Notes: a model not told the origin generated them from the sequence alone. A DNA stretch of 64,000 nucleotides from Paraburkholderia translucens (GCF_020881035.1 NZ_JAJITC010000007.1:310001-374000), one strand, 5' to 3'; positions 9,289-17,988 are shown, numbered from the stretch's first letter. Translations and numbers: made by a program.

Positions 9289-10488
9289 TCACGCGTACTG
9301 CCGCAGGCACTCCGAGAATTCTCTTAGTGGATTGATACCGCTATGCTCGGCGCGACGACACCATTCCTGTAGCTGTGATCGCAATTGCTCGCGCGACCCG
9401 TTCGACCGCTCCCAGATAGCCAACAGGCCGTCGTGCAGATCCAGGTAGATCCGCAGCGTCTGGCTACCGTCGAACATTTCCGCCAATCGCTGCTGACGTC
9501 GATGGTTGTATGCACCGCCGCAAGCGCCGTCAAGCCATTTTTTTACAGCGCGTTTGAGGAGAAATCGTTCACAGAGGCCGATGTGTCTCATACGACTGAG
9601 TTCCTGCCGGTGCGCGCGTTCGGCCGACCGGGAATAGCGCGCCATCACTTCATAACGGTTGCGGAGAACGGCTTGAACCGTATCGTCATCGAGCACCGTC
9701 TTGCTCTTGACCAGATGCGGCGTCGGTGCCACCTTTTTCACCTTTGCCAGTCCCAGCGAAGAAAGAATGCAGATGTACATCCATCCAATATCGAATTCGA
9801 ACCATTTACTCGAGAACCTGGCCGAGGTTGCATAGGTGTGATGGTTGTTGTGAAACTCCTCGCCGCCTATCAGGATACCCAAGGGAACTACGTTCGTACT
9901 CGCATCGGGCGAAGAGAAGTTGCGGTAGCCGATAAAATGTCCAACGCCGTTGACCACACCGCCAGCCCAGAACGGAATCCACATCATCTGGACGGCCCAG
10001 ACCGAGACGCCGACTACACCGAATAGCGCTACGTCGATCACCATGAGCAAACTGATGCCGAGATTCGGATACTTCGAATAGACGTTGCGCTCCATCCAGT
10101 CGTTCGGCGTGCCGTGGCCGAATTTCCGCAGCGTTTCTTCGTTCTTCGCTTCAGCGCGGTACAGTTCCGCGCCGCCCAGCAATACGGTCCAGATCCCACG
10201 GATTTGAGGGCTATGCGGATCCTCATCGGTCTCACATCTCGCGTGGTGCTTGCGATGGATGGCAGCCCACGTTCCCGTCAGCATGCCCGTTGTCATCCAC
10301 AACCAGAAGCGGAAGAAATGGCCGGCAACCGGATGCAACTCAAGCGCCCGATGTGCCTGGCAACGGTGCAGGTAGACCGTCACGCTGACGATCGTGACGT
10401 GCGTCAGCAGCAGAGTCGTAAGCAGGATTTGCCACCACGGCAGCGAAAGCAGGCCCTGCGAGAAAAACGTCACCAACGAAGTAATCAA
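9289..10488 (-). CDS. Acyl-CoA/acyl-lipid delta-9-type fatty acid desaturase
   Basis: An integral-membrane desaturase of about 399 residues that would insert double bonds in fatty acyl chains. All three histidine boxes are present: HRCQAHR near residues 41-47, HRKHH near 78-82 and HNNHH near 218, with four hydrophobic stretches between them. The long helical C-terminus is usual for betaproteobacterial members. The frame stays open to 10734, but that extension is arginine-rich and unlike the family. I choose the TTG at 10488, preceded by AGAAGG, where family similarity begins. A GTAC palindrome lies 131 bp upstream, suggesting regulated expression, perhaps to adjust membrane fluidity under stress. 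Confidence 0.9.
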   Translation of the reverse strand: MITSLVTFFSQGLLSLPWWQILLTTLLLTHVTIVSVTVYLHRCQAHRALELHPVAGHFFRFWLWMTTGMLTGTWAAIHRKHHARCETDEDPHSPQIRGIWTVLLGGAELYRAEAKNEETLRKFGHGTPNDWMERNVYSKYPNLGISLLMVIDVALFGVVGVSVWAVQMMWIPFWAGGVVNGVGHFIGYRNFSSPDASTNVVPLGILIGGEEFHNNHHTYATSARFSSKWFEFDIGWMYICILSSLGLAKVKKVAPTPHLVKSKTVLDDDTVQAVLRNRYEVMARYSRSAERAHRQELSRMRHIGLCERFLLKRAVKKWLDGACGGAYNHRRQQRLAEMFDGSQTLRIYLDLHDGLLAIWERSNGSREQLRSQLQEWCRRAEHSGINPLREFSECLRQYA

Positions 10489-10611
10489 ATGGACCTTCTT
10501 TTTCAGGCAACAATGACCGCAGACACCAACGCTCGCGGCTTGAACCCTCCGGGAACGCAATGGCGCTACAACGACACCAGGCAGAGTATGCGCCCGCCTG
10601 TTCCGTGCGTC

Positions 10612-10627
10612 GGTACGGTGCCGTACC
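10612..10627 (-). promoter_or_regulatory. GTAC palindrome upstream of the desaturase
   Basis: GGTACGGTGCCGTACC, a perfect 7-bp inverted repeat around TG, preceded by GTC on the + strand side. A -10-like CATACT (10590-10585 on the minus strand) starts 29.5 bp from its centre, the same spacing as at the five other sites in this window. It is inferred to be an activator site for the desaturase gene. Confidence 0.65.
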
Positions 10628-10794
10628 TGTCGACCCCGCGGGCGATACCCACGGCTGGGTGTCGAAAGGAGATCCGCTAAAGAGCCATCACAGGTGGCCG
10701 GCTCACGCGAATTGACCTCGACATCGATTGCCAAACACAGTGAAATAACTCATCGCTCTACATAAGACGCCGCAGAGCCGGTTGCGCCAGTTTG

Positions 10795-11589
10795 TTAGAG
10801 TCGCAATGCCGCCCTTTCCTCCGACCAGTACCCCGCCTTGCCGTAGAACGCGTACAACTTCGCTTCGAAATCGCGCTCCAGCGGAATCCTGTTGTCGTAG
10901 TCCGGGCTATCCTTGATCTCGTCGCTTGTCAGTTGTGTCGAAACAGTCGAATCGAGCCAGTCAATAAGGAAGATCCACTCAGTTGCCAACAACACTTCCT
11001 TTGACGCCCACCAGCTTTGCGTATCGACGGTGAGATAGCGGATAGTCCAGGCCTCATCGTCGAAAATGAATCCGGACACATGCCCAATGTCGCCATCGGC
11101 CCCCTCGACGTGGTAACCATCCACCTCGTCAGTGCTATGCAGATGGCTGTCGCCCGGCGAGCTGTCGCCGAACAACGGGAGTTGCGCAAGCGTCTCCGGT
11201 GACACAGGCGATAGGGCCGCACGGCTGAACGCCGGATGGCTGCCCGCGCCCCACACGTCTATGCCGCCCCAATACACGGGGTAACCGTAGTAGCGAAGAT
11301 ACTCGGCTTCGTGTTGACGCGAGACGGGTTCGTCGGTATCGAGAGGAGGGCTGTCGCTCACCTGCTGACGCGTGAGATCGACGTGGACGCTCAACGACGC
11401 CGGATCCATGCGGATGACCGAATAGGGCGAGATCAGCACGCGCCGCCCGTCGATCCAGTTTCCTGTTTTGACCACCAGGTAGCGGATACCCCATGCATCG
11501 TGATCGAAGTAGGCCTCTTCGACATTGCCTATTTCGCCATCGCTCGCGGCCACCGTACATCCCTTCAGACTCTCGATACTTCGCAACAT
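10795..11589 (-). CDS. Tandem PRC-barrel domain protein
   Basis: A 264-residue cytoplasmic protein built of two PRC-barrel-like halves. The first spans about residues 4-75 ('LKGCTVAASDGEIGNVEEAYFD', 'WGIRYLVVKTG'). The second spans about 155-225 ('GYHVEGADGDIGHVSGFIFDD', 'WTIRYLTVDT'). PRC barrels occur in photosynthetic reaction-centre H subunits, RimM and many stress-associated bacterial proteins; their ligand here is unknown. There is no signal peptide, unlike the single-barrel secreted protein at 37207-37599. It lies alone between the desaturase gene and a broken SYLF gene. Confidence 0.85.
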   Translation of the reverse strand: MLRSIESLKGCTVAASDGEIGNVEEAYFDHDAWGIRYLVVKTGNWIDGRRVLISPYSVIRMDPASLSVHVDLTRQQVSDSPPLDTDEPVSRQHEAEYLRYYGYPVYWGGIDVWGAGSHPAFSRAALSPVSPETLAQLPLFGDSSPGDSHLHSTDEVDGYHVEGADGDIGHVSGFIFDDEAWTIRYLTVDTQSWWASKEVLLATEWIFLIDWLDSTVSTQLTSDEIKDSPDYDNRIPLERDFEAKLYAFYGKAGYWSEERAALRL

Positions 11590-11683
11590 GATTCGATGCT
11601 CCTGCTATGTGTGAAACGGCATCAATGAATGCACTCACGATTGCCGAACGAAGGATAAATATCCGCTGCGACGATCTTGCCCG

Positions 11684-12270
11684 CTACAGCGTCTTGAGTC
11701 GGGTCACTTTCGTACCGTCCACGGTCGCGCCTGCCATCAGGCCGCCATTCGTCAGCACGAATGCATTGATCTGACCGGTTGTGCCCGTGTCGAGATCACC
11801 GTTGGAGCCAACCTTCAACACCGCCACCGATGCATCAGCCCCCGCTGACCAGCCTTCGCTGCTGCGAAATCGATCGAGTGCATTCGCGGTCATGAACAGA
11901 AAGACGATCGCCTTCGATTGCGCGCCGGCTTGCAAACCAACCGAAGCACTCGCGGTGCTGTAGTACCCCACCGATTTTCCACCGACACGCAGCGCCCCTT
12001 CTCCATACTGTCCGCCCAATCCGATACCGGCATTGATAACCGTCGGAAACACGAGCAAGCCGCTCGACTTGCCGACCAGTTCGCGGGCGCCGGGAGCCAC
12101 GTTATAGAGCCGGGTGAGCGTAAAGTCGACACCGGAGTCGATGGTACGGCGCTTGTCCTTATGCTCGGCCATCGTGTCAGTCCGGCAGGCGTCGCCGTAC
12201 AGCTGGACAGCGACAGACTGGCAGCAATCATCGATCCCGGCACGCCCCAGAGGAATGTTCGTCGTTGCAC
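11684..12270 (-). pseudogene. SYLF/YSC84-domain lipoprotein gene with a frameshift
   Basis: This is a close paralogue of the intact SYLF lipoprotein gene at 46930-47517. The GTG at 12270 (GGGAG before it) opens a signal sequence with lipobox 'LSSC' (Cys24), parallel to the intact copy. The SYLF domain ('KRRTIDSGVD' to 'GTKVTRLKTL') is in a different frame. The switch falls at about 12150-12200, between the lipobox and 'KDKRRTID'. It could be a true pseudogene, a sequencing error or, less likely, programmed frameshifting. The mature part is fully conserved, so the damage looks recent. SYLF proteins are linked to lipid binding and stress. The promoter with its GTAC palindrome is intact. Confidence 0.8.
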
Positions 12271-12327
12271 ACCCGTCTCCCTGTTGAACGGATGCGTCCG
12301 ACGCTACGCGAGAGTCCGTACGGAAGC

Positions 12328-12343
12328 GGTACGGCAGCGTACA
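12328..12343 (-). promoter_or_regulatory. GTAC palindrome upstream of the first SYLF gene
   Basis: Read on the minus strand it is TGTACGCTGCCGTACC preceded by GTC. It differs by one base in 16 from the site at 46856-46871 before the intact SYLF gene. The -10-like TAGCGT (12306-12301) starts 29.5 bp from its centre, and the GTG start is 65.5 bp from the centre, against 66.5 bp in the intact copy. Confidence 0.7.
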
Positions 12344-12517
12344 GACACGCCGCTGCGCACTCATTAGGCTTGAGCTTAGCGGCTAACTAACGATTGGCCG
12401 CCAGGTGCAGTCGTGATGGCTCTACTCATGATGGTTCTCATGGGAAAGATATAAAGCCCAACTCTCCGCTGCCAGTTCACCCAATGGTGACGGACTCGGC
12501 AAATCCAAAGGGAAAAC

Positions 12518-12673
12518 ATGAACGATTCAACGTGGGGCATTCTGACCGGAATGACGACGATGTTTGCCTTCTCGCTCTACAGGTATCGGCAAAGCCTGGC
12601 ACGACGAGAGAAAATCCGCGGGCTGAATGAACATCACGTGATCGACAGATTGCGCGCGAGGCTAGGCTTGTAG
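12518..12673 (+). CDS. 51-residue single-pass membrane protein, 'WGILTGM' family
   Basis: A tiny protein beginning MNDSTWGILTGM, with a hydrophobic stretch to about residue 21 ending FSLYRYR, then a basic helical tail. It parallels the 44-residue protein at 46603-46737 (MTYAMWGILTGM...VSLYR). Both copies sit divergently beside a SYLF lipoprotein gene with a GTAC palindrome in between. That repeated arrangement is the best evidence that this short frame is real. AAAGGGA lies just before the ATG. Function is unknown; a small inner-membrane stress peptide is a reasonable guess. Confidence 0.65.
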   Translation: MNDSTWGILTGMTTMFAFSLYRYRQSLARREKIRGLNEHHVIDRLRARLGL

Positions 12674-13053
12674 CCACCGGTTCGCAACAAACCGGGACGG
12701 CCTCGTCAGGCTACCCGGCATCTGCAGAAAGAGCGCTCGCGTTTCGCAATATTTGCCCCGCTTTCCTTATGCCGCCGTCTTGATCGACACAAGCAACGCG
12801 CCAGCTAGCGATGATCATGAAGAGCCCGGTCCCTTCAACGCTCTGAAGTTTGCCGACGCGCAGAGTCGCGAATTTCTGTCACACGTTGGCAACGTTCAAC
12901 AGCGTGGAATAGGGAAAGCAGCGAGAAAATCAGCGGCAGGGGCGCGCTGCTCTGTGGAAGTCGGTACGGTGCCGGACGGATTCCGTGACCGCCGGCGCGT
13001 AACATAGAGTGAACGCCGATTCAGCGGGCCACTGTGTGGCCACGAGGCAAGGC
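12674..13053. other. Intergenic stretch holding one GTAC palindrome
   Basis: About 380 bases without a convincing gene. It contains an operator-like palindrome at 12963-12978 and a good -10-like hexamer at 13000-13005 pointing rightwards. The open frame across part of it (12753-13007) contains that operator and has no ribosome site, so I do not call it a gene. Confidence 0.45.
12963..12978 (+). promoter_or_regulatory. GTAC palindrome with degenerate right half
   Basis: GGTACGGTGCCGGACG preceded by GTC. The left half and spacer equal those of the desaturase site; the right half is imperfect. TAACAT at 13000-13005, the best -10 match of the six sites, starts 29.5 bp from the centre. It would drive the small rightward genes at 13054 and 13262. 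Confidence 0.55.
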
Positions 13054-13245
13054 ATGCGACGGTCGCACGAATCCCGACGTGTCGGCCGCCGCCCACGACA
13101 GTGTTCAAGTAGCAATGGAGTGCCAGTCAGAGCAGTGATGAAAGAGCCGGTCCGCGTCCAGGCCGACGGAATGCTCGACGCAGCCTTCAGAAAGCAATCC
13201 GGCAAGGACATCCTCGATGGCGAGGTCCTTGCCGTTCCGCTCTAA
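13054..13245 (+). CDS. Small hypothetical protein downstream of a GTAC palindrome
   Basis: A 63-residue frame starting at the ATG at 13054, some 50 bp after the predicted promoter at 12963-13005. Its first half is basic and unremarkable. Its C-terminus, 'GKDILDGEVLAVPL', resembles 'GKDIVDGKVQASGL' at the end of the 90-residue protein at 15011-15283. The shared ending suggests a relative or a rearranged remnant of that family. The ribosome site is weak. It may be a partial gene. Confidence 0.4.
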   Translation: MRRSHESRRVGRRPRQCSSSNGVPVRAVMKEPVRVQADGMLDAAFRKQSGKDILDGEVLAVPL

Positions 13246-13261
13246 CGCAGCGAGGATCGAT

Positions 13262-13465
13262 GTGTCGCATCATCACTTTGAAGACGATCTCGCTCACCTC
13301 GAACGCATAGTCCCGCAACTCGCCGTTAACAGCCCGCTCGGACTCCCTTATTGGCGTGGCCGTATTGCAGCGCTGGAAGCAGTTCAGGGATCGCTTCCAA
13401 ATGGTGCGCGGCGGGTGACGCGTCTACTGATTGCGTTCGAGCGGATCCAAAAACGATCCGCTTGA
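13262..13465 (+). CDS. Small hypothetical protein, 67 residues
   Basis: A short frame from a GTG at 13262 (GAGGA upstream) encoding a charged N-terminus and the segment 'LPYWRGRIAALEAV', with leucine and arginine spacing typical of a helical protein. I do not recognise a family. It follows the 63-residue frame by 16 bases and could be co-transcribed from the same palindrome-associated promoter. The start codon is uncertain because an overlapping ATG at 13260 is out of frame. Confidence 0.4.
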   Translation: MSHHHFEDDLAHLERIVPQLAVNSPLGLPYWRGRIAALEAVQGSLPNGARRVTRLLIAFERIQKRSA

Positions 13466-13800
13466 CAGTTACGGCATCCTGCACAGGCGTCGCACGGAAA
13501 CTTTCGTTGCCACAGACGTTACCATGCGCGCTTGCCAGCATGCGCCGCCATGCGAAAAAAGGCTGCAAACCGGAGGCGACTGGACCGCAATGATCATTCG
13601 GTGAAATATGCACCGGTTGTTGACGAACCTGACTTATGTGCCGAGTGCCCGCGACGGGCCGCAGAAGCCTCCGCTGTCTCGACCAATGCGACCATAGTGG
13701 GCGTTTCAGACCAGACGTGGCCGCCCGTCAGCTTGTGACGGATCGCCGTGCGCTCGACGATCCCACGTCGACTCAGCGACGGTAGCGGGCCCGACGCGCT
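13466..13800. other. Intergenic stretch without recognised content
   Basis: About 335 bases between the small rightward genes and the 3' end of the DUF2934 gene. I see no gene, operator-like palindrome or strong hairpin. Confidence 0.4.
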
Positions 13801-14253
13801 TTACTGTGCCTCAAAACCGACTACACGATGCCAGAATTCGTCCGCGCGCCCGTCCGGGCAGCCCTCCCGTTGCCACAATGCATACGCGCGCTGGCTAAGG
13901 TGATGATCTAGCGCCCGATGCCAGTACAGCTCCGCTCGCCCGTCCGGGCGACCGTCTTGCTCCCATAGAGCATAAGCGCGTTCACGAACCGACTGTTCCA
14001 GTCCGTCCTTCGTTTCGGAGCTTCGTTCAAGGTCGTCACCATAGGAAGTCATCTGCCGGCTCCGGCTGACATGCAGTCGAGCCGTTAAACGTTCGATTTC
14101 ATCGTCAGGAACCAAACGGCCGTTCGCTGCAGCCTCCAGTGCCTTCGCTTCGTATAGGCTATCGTCGGTTGCATTTCCCATTTCCCCCAGGGTGATGGGG
14201 TACGTGTGCAGCACAGCGCCTCTGCCATTCAATACATCAACAAGTCGTTGCAT
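13801..14253 (-). CDS. Tandem DUF2934 domain protein
   Basis: A 150-residue protein ending in two DUF2934 repeats at about residues 89-113 and 120-144, each with the core 'RAYALW...G.PDGRA..YW/FWHR'. The preceding part is variable and charged. DUF2934 is a short helical motif widespread in alpha- and betaproteobacteria, often in stress gene clusters, with no known biochemistry. AAGGAG before the ATG at 14253 decides the start; the upstream in-frame extension to 14367 lacks one. Confidence 0.8.
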   Translation of the reverse strand: MQRLVDVLNGRGAVLHTYPITLGEMGNATDDSLYEAKALEAAANGRLVPDDEIERLTARLHVSRSRQMTSYGDDLERSSETKDGLEQSVRERAYALWEQDGRPDGRAELYWHRALDHHLSQRAYALWQREGCPDGRADEFWHRVVGFEAQ

Positions 14254-14538
14254 TACAACTCCTTCAATCGTCGTTCGCATCAGATAGGGGCCGACGCTTA
14301 CAGTTGGGCCACCTTGAGAACGACTGTAGCGATACATTTTGCGTTCCCTGTCATTTTTCGATGGCACGAGAAATACACTCTTGCTCCCTTTTTGCTGCTC
14401 GGCAAAGGATGGTGCGACAGCAGCGAGTCGCTGTCTGAGCGAACATCAGTTAATCGTGTGACCTGCGCGACGCATTGAGCATTGAACTGGTTTTCTGACG
14501 GTGTCGCGCCGCGCAGGTCATCTGTCCACCAGAGCTCG

Positions 14539-14967
14539 TCAGGAAACCGGCACGTAGGGCACTTGTCCTGCGTGCCGACCCGCAAGTTCGTGTACGACAG
14601 CCAGCGTGATCAGCGCGGAGCGCGTCATATGATGTTCTCTTGCCGCCAGATCGACTTGCTGCAGCAAGGTGCTAAGCAAACTAACCTGGATGCTGGCGGC
14701 TTGCGAGGTAACCCGCGCAAGATTGATGTCGACAAACATCCAGATCCCTTCCCCATCGTCCATCTCGAGCGCATGCAACTCCGACGTACTGCACGTCGGG
14801 GCGGGTATAAGTTGCTCGCTACGGTCATACGTCAATTCGACTGCCCGCTTCGCATCGATCTTTACTTCGTCCATTGATTTGCCGTGCGCAACCGCACGGG
14901 GAAAATCGGGAAAACTGGCGCGAAAGCTGGCGTCACCTTCGCGGTGGACATAAAGCGGATATTGCAT
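14539..14967 (-). CDS. Orphan HicB-like protein
   Basis: A 142-residue protein. Its N-terminal 60 residues match the HicB antitoxin fold ('YPLYVHREGDASFRASFPDFP', then 'AKRAVELTYDR'). A C-terminal helical part (about 85-135) could be the DNA-binding half. HicB proteins neutralise the HicA RNase and repress their operon. I find no HicA-like gene (about 60 residues with a conserved His) beside it. GGAG precedes the ATG at 14967. It may be a solitary regulator or the survivor of a broken toxin-antitoxin pair. It lies 43 bases downstream of the 90-residue gene. Confidence 0.75.
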   Translation of the reverse strand: MQYPLYVHREGDASFRASFPDFPRAVAHGKSMDEVKIDAKRAVELTYDRSEQLIPAPTCSTSELHALEMDDGEGIWMFVDINLARVTSQAASIQVSLLSTLLQQVDLAAREHHMTRSALITLAVVHELAGRHAGQVPYVPVS

Positions 14968-15010
14968 GATCTGCTCCACTCGAACTGCGGACTGACTGGA
15001 ATTCGATGTG

Positions 15011-15283
15011 TCAAAGCCCGCTCGCCTGAACCTTGCCGTCGACGATGTCCTTCCCGTATTGCATCGCAAGGTCGATGGCATCGCCTGCAGTGGTGGGACT
15101 CGCTGTATCAAACACCGTCGCATAGCGCTGGGCCTTGGCCTCGCTGGGCTGGATCGTGTCGATTCGCACGACGGACGAAAACTGACGCGGACCCGTGGCA
15201 TACGGGTCACGATGCAGCGGAAATTCCTGATGAGAGTAGGCACGTAGTTCGTGCCCTCGGTATTCAATGGTGGGAATGGTCAT
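15011..15283 (-). CDS. Hypothetical 90-residue protein upstream of hicB-like gene
   Basis: A compact protein starting MTIPTIEYRGHELRAYSHQ, with mixed beta/alpha character and the ending 'GKDIVDGKVQASGL'. GGAG lies 11 bases upstream of the ATG. I do not recognise a named family, though proteins of this general look occur in Burkholderia. The same C-terminal pattern is found at 13054-13245. It probably shares a transcript with the HicB-like gene. Confidence 0.65.
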   Translation of the reverse strand: MTIPTIEYRGHELRAYSHQEFPLHRDPYATGPRQFSSVVRIDTIQPSEAKAQRYATVFDTASPTTAGDAIDLAMQYGKDIVDGKVQASGL

Positions 15284-16125
15284 GATGACACGCTCCGTAA
15301 GCGGTGCTGACCGTCATTGAACTCTATCCATCCGGATGCTGAAAAGGGCGGCCAGAGGTACATCTGGACTACTTCACAATGCGCTCAATGGCACTGCAAA
15401 GCAAGCGAAATCTTGCGGACGCAAGAATAGATGACAGCGACTTGCCAGCCTCTCGTCGGACGGCGAGACCGTCCGGCCGCTGCATACGTCATTGCTGCCG
15501 CACGGTCCCTGCGACGCTGCCGCAGATCACCAGACCAGCAAGTCGGAGAAGCTGGCCGAAAGCCCTGAACCGTTGATAGCCGCTGCGCGCCTGGGCGCTG
15601 CCAACAAGATTGCACGGCGTCAGGAACAGATCGGGCAAAGCATACGGAACAACGCGCTACTGCGCAGGTTATATCGGCGATGTGCGCTCGCGGTCCGTTG
15701 CCGCGCCGATGGATTTCGCGGGTGGTTTGAAGCCTATGTGAGGGTAGCTGGCAGACCTTCGATCCGCCAACATCGCGCCGCGCATCGGGCGCGTGCTGAT
15801 GGCGTAGGGTCGTGACGCCGCGGACGTCGCAATCAGTCATGCATTCGGGCCAGCCGTGCTAACGCACTTCAAGATGCACTGCGACGAGGAACGACCGGGC
15901 TGCATTCTGCCACCGCTGAGAGTGGCGCACTACGCAGTGCTGAGCCTTCGTGGTGGGTGCAGAGGTGATGGCTACGCACCGAAGTTTCTCCCGGCGGCCG
16001 CTTTGGGCAAAGCCGAATGCCCGGTGTGAGACGACCCGAGCCGACCGACCGAGTCAGAGACCAGCCGGCCATGAAGCACCGACGAGGTTTCCTCTTTGGA
16101 TGTCTGTCTATCAATGGTTCATCGG
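15284..16125. other. Gene-poor stretch
   Basis: About 840 bases without a convincing gene. Open frames on both strands are arginine-, alanine- and cysteine-rich translations typical of non-coding high-GC DNA. No operator-like palindrome, tRNA or insertion sequence is seen. It may be decayed sequence between the hicB-like pair and a broken kinase gene. Confidence 0.4.
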
Positions 16126-17238
16126 CTATTTCTTCATCAACGTGTGTCGCGGAAGACTGATGGTGAATATGCATCCCACGCCGGGAATATCGCGCACGCT
16201 CAGAACGCCGTCATTCAGCTCGACGCTGCGACGTGCTATAGACAGGCCGAGTCCAAGCCCGGACTTATCCGCACCGAACTGCTGGAACGGCAGAAACATC
16301 TGTTCTGCCTTGCCTGGCGGGAGACCACCGCCATGATCCTTTTTTTCAATAAGAATCTTGTCGGCGACGGCATATGCATTCAGGGTGACGTCAGAGTTTG
16401 GTTGAGTAAATTTGAATGCGTTTTGTATGAGATTACCGAGCGCCGAATAAAGAAGGCCGCGGTTTCCGCTAACAGCCAGTTGGGGATCGACTGGCGTTAC
16501 CACCAGGCCGCACCCGCGTAGATGTGCGGCCAGATTTGCGGCGTGCTTTGTTTCGTTTATGAAGTCTGCAAGTGAAAACAGCGTCCATATCGCGCTATCG
16601 CCTGAGGGGATGCGAGTGTCTTCGATTGAATGCTCAATAAGTTTCCCCAAGCCCGCCAGGCTCCGCTCGAGGACGGCACCGGTAGCGCCAAACAGGGGCA
16701 AATTTCCGGCTTTTGCTGCGGCGAATGCGAGAATTGCAGTGTGCAGAAAGCTGCGAAGCTCATGGGCGAACGACCCCATGCGCTCGCCTTCTTCCACGGC
16801 GTGTTGAGTAGCCATCTTGAAGTCTCGCTGATAACTGAACTCAGTGACTGCGTCGGCGATTGCGTTGTCGAGGCAGCGGTTCAGCGTGCGACACTCGTCG
16901 ATCGAAAACGGCGCATCGCGTTCATGTGCCAGGTCGGTAATGGCCTGGCATAGATCTCCATAATCATGGATAGCCTGATCAACCGTGTACCCCTACCGTA
17001 ACAACTCGTGTCCGTGCTGGGCTGCCGCCTCTCCAATGTCCGAACGACCCGCAACGCTTCAATGAGCTGTTCGAGAAACAGCGGCACGCCGTTTTCGAGT
17101 TGCACAACAGACGCGCCGCGCGCCGGCCGCTGGGCCGCTGGGCCGCTGGGCCGCTGGGCCGCTGGGCCGCTGGGCCGCTTTGGTCCTGCTCCGCGATAAA
17201 AGTTCGTCGCGGTTATTTGCCAGAAGTGTGTGAAGCAT
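16126..17238 (-). pseudogene. Histidine kinase gene with several inactivating lesions
   Basis: The start (ATG at 17238, 'MLHTLLANNRDEL') and the catalytic part are in the same frame, but the middle ('VVQLENGVPLFLEQLIEALR') is in another. First, an octamer repeat (17125-17180) has shifted the frame. Second, a deletion near 17045 shifts it back and removes a linker. Third, an amber TAG at 16993-16995 stands where Gln is expected ('LLR*GYTVDQAIHDYGD'). From 16815 a 229-residue frame still holds the H box (FAHELRSFLH), N box and a 'GLGLGLS' G2 box, and could be made alone. The family is a soluble sensor kinase with an RsbRD-like N-terminus. Confidence 0.75.
17125..17180 (-). repeat. Octanucleotide tandem repeat in the kinase gene
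   Basis: Six perfect copies of GGCCGCTG (17125-17172) and a seventh differing only in its last base. The tract lies in coding sequence. Reading the flanks suggests an ancestor with about 1.75 units in frame (K-A-A-Q-R-P-A-R-G-A-S); five extra units (40 bases) shift the frame. One unit more or two fewer would restore it locally. Confidence 0.9.
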
Positions 17239-17988
17239 GATGCCTCCCGCACGGGTGCGTGAGGAGTGCCGGATACGGACCCGTGCGGCCGGCGCTCCGA
17301 CTCACCGACGGACCTGCTCGGACATCAGATCAGCGACTGATCGCGGCGCAGCCCGGAGGCCCGACGTACGAAAGAATCAGTGCCACTGACCACACGGCCA
17401 GCTGCAAAGCCAGCATGATGCGTCTGAAGCTGCGCATTCTCTTCTCCACAGGCGCCCGAGGCGCTCTTCATTGAGGCTGCCTCCACAGGAGGCCTGTCCT
17501 GGAAAGAGGCTGGAGGGCGGTAAGAACGCGTGTCGGGATTTCCCGGCCGTAGTCTCAGAGCGATTGCCTGGCCTGGCGTGCGCGCAGTAACGCACCGGAG
17601 AAACTGCCCCTCTGTGCACGCATGCGACGTGCCCGGAAGCTCGCAGCACCAGTCTGTCGATAACGATTGAAGCCTGGCGATTGATGCGGCGCTGATGAGC
17701 AATTACGGTTAAACGCGCCACTCCCGGCAATTGTCGTGTCGAACCTGTCGTTGTCAAAAGTGCATCTCGACCGTGCTGTCGACACCTGCCCGCGAGGCAG
17801 ATTCCGCGCGACCGGCTCGCGCACACAAGTGGGATCTACCCATTTGCATTCACTGACTCGATCTCCCTACTTCTTTAGGGTTGCGGCGACGTCCGCGGAC
17901 AGCCAGGTACAGCCGTTGCGCCCTCTGCTGCGTCACGAACCGGAGCGTCCGCCCGGTCGATCCACGCAGTTCCTTTGAGGGCTTATCC
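17239..17988. other. Gene-poor stretch
   Basis: About 750 bases between the kinase remnant and the membrane-protein gene. No frame has a ribosome site or family pattern. The promoter for the rightward membrane protein and DUF2382 genes presumably lies at its right end, but I cannot pick a convincing -35/-10 pair. No GTAC palindrome is seen. Confidence 0.4.

Noticed and set aside
12753-13007. 84-codon rightward frame
   Set aside because: It contains the GTAC operator and promoter at 12963-13005 and lacks a ribosome site.
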